Positions 49,964-61,300 of a stretch of DNA of 64,000 nucleotides are shown in pieces (the stretch's first letter is position 1; each line of letters starts with the position of its first letter). Source of the DNA: Pisaster brevispinus (taxonomy: Eukaryota > Echinodermata > Asteroidea > Forcipulatida > Asteriidae); assembly GCA_023634235.1 (NCBI GenBank), contig JAMKCF010000051.1:584773-648772 (forward strand), written 5' to 3'. The translations under genes were made by a program, and so were the position numbers. The notes beneath the pieces are model-generated. The model saw only the letters and a program-made list of their open reading frames with translations, did no database searches and was not told the origin of the DNA.

Positions 49964-52900
49964 GTAAGTACCCTGTCGCCATTTTGATTTTTGGGGTCGA
50001 AAACAAAAGTGCGATTTGACGGTGCAGCGTTCTAGACTAGACTTCCCTGAAGACCTTTTCTGTGTGGGGACATGGCCAAATCCCAAAACCTGGGCAATTA
50101 GGAGCTTTCTACCAAAAAGTGACGCCATCTTTGTTGCCCAAAAAACCTCAATATTTCATGGAATAAAATGGTTGCGGCCTTCAAATTCCAACCAGCACCG
50201 TCGGGGGAGGTGTCCGCGAAAAGTGATCGCCGAAAATCGCCATGTTACCGGGGGTCGAATTTTGTGAATATTTGACAGGTAAGTACCCTGTCGCCATTTT
50301 GATTTTTGGGGTCGAAAACAAAAGTGCGATTTGACGGTGCAACGTTCTAGACTAGACTTCCCTGAAGACCTTTTCTGTGTGGGGACATGGCCAAATCCCA
50401 AAACCTGGGCAATTAGGAGCTTTCTACCAAAAAGTGACGCCATCTTTGTTGCCCAAAAAACCTCAATAATTCATGGAATAAAATGGTTGCGGCCTTCAAA
50501 TTCCAACCAGCACCGTCGGGGGAGGTGTCCGCGAAAAGTGATCGCCGAAAATCGCCATGTTACCGGGGGTCGAATTTTGGGAATATTTGACAGGTAGTAC
50601 CCTGTCGCCATTTTGATTTTTGGGGTCGAAAACAAAAGTGCGATTTGACGGTGCAGCGTTCTAGACTAGACTTCCCTGAAGACCTTTTCTGTGTGGGGAC
50701 ATGGCCAAATCCCAAAACCTGGGCAATTAGGAGCTTTCTACCAAAAAGTGACGCCATCTTTGTTGCCCAAAAAACCTCAATAATTCATGGAATAAAATGG
50801 TTGCGGCCTTCAAATTCCAACCAGCACCGTCGGGGGAGGTGTCCGCGAAAAGTGATCGCCGAAAATCGCCATGTTACCGGGGGTCGAATTTGGGGAATAT
50901 TTGACAGGTAGTACCCTGTCGCCATTTTGATTTTTGGGGTCGAAAACAAAAGTGCGATTTGACGGTGCAGCGTTCTAGACTAGACTTCCCTGAAGACCTT
51001 TTCTGTGTGGGGACATGGCCAAATCCCAAAACCTGGGCAAGTAGGAGCTTTCTACCAAAAAGTGACGCCATCTTTGTTGCCCCAAAAACCTCAATAATTC
51101 ATGGAATAAAATGGTTGCGGCCTTCAAATTCCAACCAGCACCGTCGGGGGAGGTGTCCGCGAAAAGTGATCGCCGAAAATCGCCATGTTACCGGGGGTCG
51201 AATTTTGGGAATATTTGACAGGTAGTACCCTGTCGCCATTTTGAGTTTTGGGGTCGAAAACAAAAGTGCGATTTGACGGTGCAGCGTTCTAGACTAGACT
51301 TCCCTGAAGACCTTTTCTGTGTGGGGACATGGCCAAATCCCAAAACCTGGGCAATTAGGAGCTTTCTACCAAAAAGTGACGCCATCCTTGTTGCCCAAAA
51401 AACCTCAATAATTCATGGAATAAAATGGTTGCGGCCTTTAAATTCCAACCAGCACCGTCGGGGGAGGTGTCCGCGAAAAGTGATCGCCGAAAATCGCCAT
51501 GTTACCGGGGGTCGAATTTTGGGAATATTTGACAGGTAGTACCCTGTCGCCATTTTGATTTTTGGGGTCGAAAACAAAAGTGCGATTTGACGGTGCAGCG
51601 TTCTAGACTAGACTTCCCTGAAGACCTTTTCTGTGTGGGGACATGGCCAAATCCCAAAACCTGGGCAATTAGGAGCTTTCTACCAAAAAGTGACGCCATC
51701 TTTGTTGCCCAAAAAACCTCAATAATTCATGGAATAAAATGGTTGCGGCCTTCAAATTCCAACCAGCACCGTCGGGGGAGGTGTCCGCGAAAAGTGATCG
51801 CCGAAAATCGCCATGTTACCGGGGGTCGAATTTTGGGAATATTTGACAGGTAAGTACCCTGTCGCCATTTTGATTTTTGGGGTCGAAAACAAAAGTGCGA
51901 TTTGACGGTGCAGCGTTCTAGACTAGACTTCCCTGAAGACCTTTTCTGTGTGGGGACATGGCCAAATCCCAAAACCTGGGCAATTAGGAGCTTTCTACCA
52001 AAAAGTGACGCCATCTTTGTTGCCCAAAAAACCTCAATATTTCATGGAATAAAATGGTTGCGGCCTTCAAATTCCAACCAGCACCGTCGGGGGAGGTGTC
52101 CGCGAAAAGTGATCGCCGAAAATCGCCATGTTACCGGGGGTCGAATTTTGTGAATATTTGACAGGTAAGTACCCTGTCGCCATTTTGATTTTTGGGGTCG
52201 AAAACAAAAGTGCGATTTGACGGTGCAACGTTCTAGACTAGACTTCCCTGAAGACCTTTTCTGTGTGGGGACATGGCCAAATCCCAAAACCTGGGCAATT
52301 AGGAGCTTTCTACCAAAAAGTGACGCCATCTTTGTTGCCCAAAAAACCTCAATAATTCATGGAATAAAATGGTTGCGGCCTTCAAATTCCAACCAGCACC
52401 GTCGGGGGAGGTGTCCGCGAAAAGTGATCGCCGAAAATCGCCATGTTACCGGGGGTCGAATTTTGGGAATATTTGACAGGTAGTACCCTGTCGCCATTTT
52501 GATTTTTGGGGTCGAAAACAAAAGTGCGATTTGACGGTGCAGCGTTCTAGACTAGACTTCCCTGAAGACCTTTTCTGTGTGGGGACATGGCCAAATCCCA
52601 AAACCTGGGCAATTAGGAGCTTTCTACCAAAAAGTGACGCCATCTTTCTTGCCCAAAAAACCTCAATAATTCATGGAATAAAATGGTTGCGGCCTTCAAA
52701 TTCCAACCAGCACCGTCGGGGGAGGTGTCCGCGAAAAGTGATCGCCGAAAATCGCCATGTTACCGGGGGTCGAATTTGGGGAATATTTGACAGGTAGTAC
52801 CCTGTCGCCATTTTGATTTTTGGGGTCGAAAACAAAAGTGCGATTTGACGGTGCAGCGTTCTAGACTAGACTTCCCTGAAGACCTTTTCTGTGTGGGGAC

Positions 52901-53735
52901 ATGGCCAAATCCCAAAACCTGGGCAAGTAGGAGCTTTCTACCAAAAAGTGACGCCATCTTTGTTGCCCCAAAAACCTCAATAATTCATGGAATAAAATGG
53001 TTGCGGCCTTCAAATTCCAACCAGCACCGTCGGGGGAGGTGTCCGCGAAAAGTGATCGCCGAAAATCGCCATGTTACCGGGGGTCGAATTTTGGGAATAT
53101 TTGACAGGTAGTACCCTGTCGCCATTTTGAGTTTTGGGGTCGAAAACAAAAGTGCGATTTGACGGTGCAGCGTTCTAGACTAGACTTCCCTGAAGACCTT
53201 TTCTGTGTGGGGACATGGCCAAATCCCAAAACCTGGGCAATTAGGAGCTTTCTACCAAAAAGTGACGCCATCTTTGTTGCCCAAAAAACCTCAATAATTC
53301 ATGGAATAAAATGGTTGCGGCCTTTAAATTCCAACCAGCACCGTCGGGGGAGGTGTCCGCGAAAAGTGATCGCCGAAAATCGCCATGTTACCGGGGGTCG
53401 AATTTTGGGAATATTTGACAGGTAGTACCCTGTCGCCATTTTGATTTTTGGGGTCGAAAACAAAAGTGCGATTTGACGGTGCAGCGTTCTAGACTAGACT
53501 TCCCTGAAGACCTTTTCTGTGTGGGGACATGGCCAAATCCCAAAACCTGGGCAATTAGGAGCTTTCTACCAAAAAGTGACGCCATCTTTGTTGCCCAAAA
53601 AACCTCAATAATTCATGGAATAAAATGGTTGCGGCCTTCAAATTCCAACCAGCACCGTCGGGGGAGGTGTCCGCGAAAAGTGATCGCCGAAAATCGCCAT
53701 GTTACCGGGGGTCGAATTTTGGGAATATTTGACAG
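49964..53735 (+). repeat. Tandem duplication of six monomers (1886 bp) in array 2
   Basis: Private variants recur in order at an offset of 1886 bp: CAGGTAAGT at 49961/51847 and 50276/52162, TGCAACGTTC at about 50338/52224, GGGCAAGTAGG at about 51035/52921, TTTTGAGTTTTGG at about 51240/53126, and CCTTTAAATTCC at about 51436/53322. The offset equals six monomers plus the two one-base insertions. Only a few differences separate the copies (CATCCTTG versus CATCTTTG, CTTTGTTG versus CTTTCTTG), so the event is recent. Confidence 0.9.
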
Positions 53736-55315
53736 GTAGTACCCTGTCGCCATTTTGATTTTTGGGGTCGAAAACAATAGTGCGATTTGACGGTGCAGCG
53801 TTCTAGACTAGACTTCCCTGAAGACCTTTTCTGTGTGGGGACATGGCCAAATCCCAAAACCTGGGCAATTAGGAGCTTTCTACCAAAAAGTGACGCCATC
53901 TTTGTTGCCCCAAAAACCTCAATAATTCATGGAATAAAATGGTTGCGGCCTTCAAATTCCAACCAGCACCGTCGGGGGAGGTGTCCGCGAAAAGTGATCG
54001 CCGAAAATCGCCATGTTACCGGGGGTCGAATTTTGGGAATATTTGACAGGTAGTACCCTGTCGCCATTTTGATTTTTGGGGTCGAAAACAAAAGTGCGAT
54101 TTGACGGTGCAGCGTTCTAGACTAGACTTCCCTGAAGACCTTTTCTGTGTGGGGACATGGCCAAATCCCAAAACCTGGGCAATTAGGAGCTTTCTACCAA
54201 AAAGTGACGCCATCTTTGTTGCCCAAAAAACCTCAATAAGTCATGGAATAAAATGGTTGCGGCCTTCAAATTCCAACCAGCACCGTCGGGGGAGGTGTCC
54301 GCGAAAAGTGATCGCCGAAAATCGCCATGTTACCGGGGGTCGAATTTTGGAAATATTTGACAGGTAGTACCCTGTCGCCATTTTGATTTTTGGGGTCGAA
54401 AACAAAAGTGCGATTTGACGGTGCAGCGTTCTAGACTAGACTTCCCTGAAGACCTTTTCTGTGTGGGGACATGGCCAAATCCCAAAACCTGGGCAATTAG
54501 GAGCTTTCTACCAAAAAGTGACGCCATCTTTGTTGCCCAAAAAACCTCAATAATTCATGGAATAAAATGGTTGCGGCCTTCAAATTCCAACCAGCACCGT
54601 CGGGGGAGGTGTCCGCGAAAAGTGATCGCCGAAAATCGCCATGTTACCGGGGGTCGAATTTTGGGAATATTTGACAGGTAGTACCCTGTCGCCATTTTGA
54701 TTTTTGGGGTCGAAAACAAAAGTGCGATTTGACGGTGCAGCGTTCTAGACTAGACTTCCCTGAAGACCTTTTCTGTGTGGGGACATGGCCAAATCCCAAA
54801 ACCTGGGCAATTAGGAGCTTTCTACCAAAAAGTGACGCCATCTTTGTTGCCCCCAAAACCTCAATAATTCATGGAATAAAATGGTTGCGGCCTTCAAATT
54901 CCAACCAGCACCGTCGGGGGAGGTGTCCGCGAAAAGTGATCGCCGAAAATCGCCATGTTACCGGGGGTCGAATTTTGGGAATATTTGACAGGTAGTACCC
55001 TGTCGCCATTTTGATTTTTGGGGTCGAAAACAAAAGTGCGATTTGACGGTGCAGCGTTCTAGACTAGACTTCCCTGAAGACCTTTTCTGTGTGGGGACAT
55101 GGCCAAATCCCAAAACCTGGGCAATTAGGAGCTTTCTACCAAAAAGTGACGCCATCTTTGTTGCCCAAAAAACCTCAATAATTCATGGAATAAAATGGTT
55201 GCGGCCTTCAAATTCCAACCAGCACCGTCGGGGGAGGTGTCCGCGAAAAGTGATCGCCGAAAATCGCCATGTTACCGGGGGTCGAATTTTGGGAATATTT
55301 GACAGGTAGTACCCT

Positions 55316-55320
55316 GTCAC
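55316..55320 (+). repeat. Deletion junction of a short (272-bp) array 2 monomer
   Basis: CCCTGTC is followed directly by ACGGTGCAGCG. The usual 41 bases from GCCATTTTG to GCGATTTG are missing, and one further T is lost in GAGCTTCTACC. YY1-like site 1 is lost in this monomer, while sites 2 and 3 remain. Confidence 0.9.
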
Positions 55321-58300
55321 GGTGCAGCGTTCTAGACTAGACTTCCCTGAAGACCTTTTCTGTGTGGGGACATGGCCAAATCCCAAAACCTGGGCAATTA
55401 GGAGCTTCTACCCAAAAGTGACGCCATCTTTGTTGCCCAAAAAACCTCAATAATTCATGGAATAAAATGGTTGCGGCCTTCAAATTCCAACCAGCACCGT
55501 CGGGGGAGGTGTCCGCGAAAAGTGATCGCCGAAAATCGCCATGTTACGGGGGGTCGAATTTTGGGAATATTTGACAGGTAGTACCCTGTCGCCATTTTGA
55601 TTTTTGGGGTCGAAAACAAAAGTGCGATTTGACGGTGCAGCGTTCTAGACTAGACTTCCCTGAAGACCTTTTCTGTGTGGGGACATGGCCAAATCCCAAA
55701 ACCTGGGCAATTAGGAGCTTTCTACCAAAAAGTGACGCCATCTTTGTTGCCCAAAAAACCTCAATAACTCATGGAATAAAATGGTTGCGGCCTTCAAATT
55801 CCAACCAGCACCGTCGGGGGAGGTGTCCGCGAAAAGTGATCGCCGAAAATCGCCATGTTACCGGGGGTCGAATTTTGGGAATATTTGACAGGTAAGTACC
55901 CTGTCGCCATTTTGATTTTTGGGGTCGAAAACAAAAGTGCAATTTGACGGTGCAGCGTTCTAGACTAGACTTCCCTGAAGACCTTTTCTGTGTGGGGACA
56001 TGGCCAAATCCCAAAACCTGGGCAATTAGGAGCTTTCTACCAAAAAGTGACGCCATCTTTGTTGCCCAAAAAACCTCAATAATTCATGGAATAAAATGGT
56101 TGCGGCCTTCAAATTCCAACCAGCACCGTCGGGGGAGGTGTCCGCGAAAAGTGATCGCCGAAAATCGCCATGTTACCGGGGGTCGAATTTTGGGAATATT
56201 TGACAGGTAGTACCCTGTCGCCATTTTGATTTTTGGGGTCGAAAACAAAAGTGCGATTTGACGGTGCAGCGTTCTAGACTAGACTTCCCTGAAGACCTTT
56301 TCTGTGTGGGGACATGGCCAAATCCCAAAACCTGGGCATTTAGGAGCTTTCTACCAAAAAGTGACGCCATCTTTGTTGCCCAAAAAACCTCAATAATTCA
56401 TGGAATAAAATGGTTGCGGCCTTCAAATTCCAACCAGCACCGTCGGGGGAGGTGTCCGCGAAAAGTGATCGCCGAAAATCGCCATGTTACCGGGGGTCGA
56501 ATTTTGGGAATATTTGACAGGTAGTACCCTGTCGCCATTTTGATTTTTGGGGTCGAAAACAAAAGTGCGATTTGACGGTGCAGTGTTCTAGACTAGACTT
56601 CCCTGAAGACCTTTTCTGTGTGGGGACATGGCCAAATCCCAAAACCTGGGCAATTAGGAGCTTTCTACCAAAAAGTGACGCCATCTTTGTTGCCCAAAAA
56701 ACCTCAATAATTCATGGAATAAAATGGTTGCGGCCTTCAAATTCCAACCAGCACCGTCGGGGGAGGTGTCCGCGAAAAGTGATCGCCGAAAATCGCCATG
56801 TTACCGGGGGTCGAATTTGGGGAATATTTGACAGGTAGTACCCTGTCGCCATTTTGATTTTTGGGGTCGAAAACAAAAGTGCGATTTGACGGTGCAGCGT
56901 TCTAGACTAGACTTCCCTGAAGACCTTTTCTGTGTGGGGACATGGCCAAATCCCAAAACCTGGGCAATTAGGAGCTTTCTACCAAAAAGTGACGCCATCA
57001 TTGTTGCCCAAAAAACCTCAATAATTCATGGAATAAAATGGTTGCGGCCTTCAAATTCCAACCACCACCGTCGGGGGAGGTGTCCGCGAAAAGTGATCGC
57101 CGAAAATCGCCATGTTACCGGGGGTCGAATTTTGGGAATATTTGACAGGTAGTACCCTGTCGCCATTTTGATTTTTGGGGTCGAAAACAAAAGTGCGATT
57201 TGACGGTGCAGCGTTCTAGACTAGACTTCACTGAAGACTTTTTCTGTGTGGGGACATGGCCAAATCCCAAAACCTGGGCAATTAGGAGCTTTCTACCAAA
57301 AAGTGACGCCATCTTTGTTGCCCAAAAAACCTCAATAATTCATGGAATAAAATGGTTGCGGCCTTCAAATTCCAACCAGCACCGTCGGGGGAGGTGTCCG
57401 CGAAAAGTGATCGCCGAAAATCGCCATGTTACCGGGGGTCGAATTTTGGGAATATTTGACAGGTAGTACCCTGCCGCCATTTTGATTTTTGGGGTCGAAA
57501 ACAAAAGTGCGATTTGACGGTGCAGCGTTCTAGACTAGACTTCCCTGAAGACCTTTTCTGTGTGGGGACATGGCCAAATCCCAAAACCTGGGAAATTAGG
57601 AGCTTTCTACCAAAAAGTGACGCCATCTTTGTTGCCCAAAAAACCTCAATAATTCATGGAATAAAATGGTTGCGGCCTTCAAATTCCAACCAGCACCGTC
57701 GGGGGAGGTGTCCGCGAAAAGTGATCGCCGAAAATCGCCATGTTACCGGGGGTCGAATTTTGGGAATATTTGACAGGTAGTACCCTGTCGCCATTTTGAT
57801 TTTTGGGGTCGAAAACAAAAGTGCGATTTGACGGTGCAGCGTTCTAGACTAGACTTCCCTGAAGACCTTTTCTGTGTGGGGACATGGCCAAATCCCAAAA
57901 CCTGGGCAATTAGGAGCTTTCTACCAAAAAGTGACGCCATCTTTGTTGCCCAAAAAACCTCAATAATTCATGGAATAAAATGGTTGCGGCCTTCAAATTC
58001 CAACCAGCACCGTCGGGGGAGGTGTCCGCGAAAAGTGATCGCCGAAAATCGCCATGTTACCGGGGGTCGAATTTTGGGAATATTTGACAGGTAGTACCCT
58101 GTCGCCATTTTGATTTTTGGGGTCGAAAACAAAAGTGCGATTTGACGGTGCAGCGTTCTAGACTAGACTTCCCTGAAGACCTTTTCTGTGTGGGGACATG
58201 GCCAAATCCCAAAACCTGGGCAATTAGGAGCTTTCTACCAAAAAGTGACGCCATCTTTCTTGCCCAAAAAACCTCAATAATTCATGGAATAAAATGGTTG

Positions 58301-61300
58301 CGGCCTTCAAATTCCAACCAGCACCGTCGGGGGAGGTGTCCGCGAAAAGTGATCGCCGAAAATCGCCATGTTACAAGGGGTCGAATTTGGGGAATATTTG
58401 ACAGGTAGTACCCTGTCGCCATTTTGATTTTTGGGGTCGAAAACAAAAGTGCGATTTGACGGTGCAGCGTTCTAGACTAGACTTCCCTGAAGACCTTTTC
58501 TGTGTGGGGACATGGCCAAATCCCCAAACCTGGGCAATTAGGAGCTTTCTACCAAAAAGTGACGCCATCTTTGTTGCCCAAAAAACCTCAATAATTCATG
58601 GAATAAAATGGTTGCGGCCTTCAAATTCCAACCAGCACCGTCGGGGGAGGTGTCCGCGAAAAGTGATCGCCGAAAATCGCCATGTTACCGGGGGTCGAAT
58701 TTTGGGAATATTTGACAGGTAGTACCCTGTCGCCATTTTGAGTTTTGGGGGTCGAAAACAAAAGTGCGATTTGACGGTGCAGCGTTCTAGACTAGACTTC
58801 CCTGAAGACCTTTTCTGTGTGTGGACATGGCCAAATCCCAAAACCTGGGCAATTAGGAGCTTTCTACCAAAAAGTGACGCCATCTTTGTTGCCCAAAAAG
58901 CCTCAATAATTCATGGAATAAAATGGTTGCGGCCTTCAAATTCCAACCAGCACCGTCGGGGGAGGTGTCCGCGAAAAGTGATCGCCGAAAATCGCCATGT
59001 TACCGGGGGTCGAGTTTTGGGAATATTTGACAGGTAGTACCCTGTCGCCATTTTGATTTTTGGGGTCGAAAACAAAAGTGCGATTTGACGGTGCAGCGTT
59101 CTAGACTAGACTTCCCTGAAGACCTTTTCTGTGTGGGGACATGGCCAAATCCCAAAACCTGGGCAATTAGGAGCTTTCTACCAAAAAGTGACGCCATCTT
59201 TGTTGCCCAAAAAACCTCAATAATTCATGGAATAAAATGGTTGCGGCCTTCAAATTCCAACCAGCACCGTCGGGGGAGGTGTCCGCGAAAAGTGATCGCC
59301 GAAAATCGCCATGTTACCGGGGGTCGAATTTTGGGAATATTTGACAGGTAGTACCCTGTCGCCATTTTGATTTTTGGGGTCGAAAACAAAAGTGCGATTT
59401 GACGGTGCAGCGTTCTAGACTAGACTTCCCTGAAGACCTTTTCTGTGTGGGGACATGGCCAAATCCCAAAACCTGGGCAATTAGGAGCTTTCTACCAAAA
59501 AGTGACGCCATCTTTCTTGCCCAAAAAACCTCAATAATTCATGGAATAAAATGGTTGCGGCCTTCAAATTCCAACCAGCACCGTCGGGGGAGGTGTCCGC
59601 GAAAAGTGATCGCCGAAAATCGCAATGTTACCGGGGGTCGAATTTTGGGAATATTTGACAGGTAGTACCCTGTCGCCATTTTGATTTTTGGGGTCGAAAA
59701 CAAAAGTGCGATTTGACGGTGCAGCGTTCTAGACTAGACTTCCCTGAAGACCTTTTCTGTGTGGGGACATGGCCAAATCCCAAAACCTGGGCAATTAGGA
59801 GCTTTCTACCAAAAAGTGACGCCATCTTTGTTGCCCCAAAAAACCTCAATAATTCATGGAATAAAATGGTTGCGGCCTTCAAATTCCAACCAGCACCGTC
59901 GGGGGAGGTGTCCGCGAAAAGTGATCGCCGAAAATCGCCATGTTACCGGGGGTTGAATTTTGGGAATATTTGACAGGTAGTACCCTGTCTCCATTTTGAT
60001 TTTTGGGGTCGAAAACAAAAGTGCGATTTGACGGTGCAGCGTTCTAGACTAGACTTCCCTGAAGACCTTTTCTGTGTGGGGACATGGCCAAATCCCAAAA
60101 ACCTGGGCAATTAGGAGCTTTCTACCAAAAAGTGACGCCATCTTTGTTGCCCAAAAAACCTCAATAATTCATGGAATAAAATGGTTGCGGCCTTCAAATT
60201 CCAACCAGCACCGTCGGGGGAGGTGTCCGCGAAAAGTGATCGCCGAAAATCGCAATGTTACCGGGGGTCGAATTTTGGGAATATTTGACAGGTAGTACCC
60301 TGTCGCCATTTTGATTTTTGGGGTCGAAAACAAAAGTGCGATTTGACGGTGCAGCGTTCTAGACTAGACTTCCCTGAAGACCTTTTCTGTGTGGGGACAT
60401 GGCCAAATCCCAAAACCTGGGCAATTAGGAGCTTTCTACCAAAAAGTGACGCCATCTTTGTTGCCCAAAAAACCTCAATAATTCATGGAATAAAATGGTT
60501 GCGGCCTTCAAATTCCAACCAGCACCGTCGGGGGAGGTGTCCGCGAAAAGTGATTGCCGAAAATCGCCATGTTACCGGGGGTCGAATTTTGGGAATATTT
60601 GACAGGTAGTACCCTGTCGCCATTTTGATTTTTGGGGTCGAAAACAAAAGTGCGATTTGACGGTGCAGCGTTCTAGACTAGACTTCCCTGAAGACCTTTT
60701 CTGTGTGGGGACATGGCCAAATCCCAAAACCTGGGCAATTAGGAGCTTTCTACAAAAAGTGACGCCATCTTTGTTGCCCAAAAAAACCTCAATAATTCAT
60801 GGAATAAAATGGTTGCGGCCTTCAAATTCCAACCAGCACCGTCGGGGGAGGTGTCCGCGAAAAGTGATCGCCGAAAATCGCCATGTTACTGGGGGTCGAA
60901 TTTTGGGAATATTTGACAGGTAGTACCCTGTCGCCATTTTTGATTTTTGGGGTCGAAAACAAAAGTGCGATTTGACGGTGCAGCGTTCTAGACTAGACTT
61001 CCCTGAAGACCTTTTCTGTGTGGGGACATGGCCAAATCCCAAACCTGGGCAATTAGGAGCTTTCTACCAAAAAGTGACGCCATCTTTGTTGCCCAAAAAA
61101 CCTCAATAATTCATGGAATAAAATGGTTGCGGCCTTCAAATTCCAACCAGCACCGTCGGGGGAGGTGTCCGCGAAAAGTGGTCGCCGAAAATCGCCATGT
61201 TACCGGGGGTCGAATTTTGGGAATATTTGACAGGTAGTACCCTGTCGCCATTTTGATTTTTGGGGTCGAAAACAAAAGTGCGATTTGACGGTGCAGCGTT

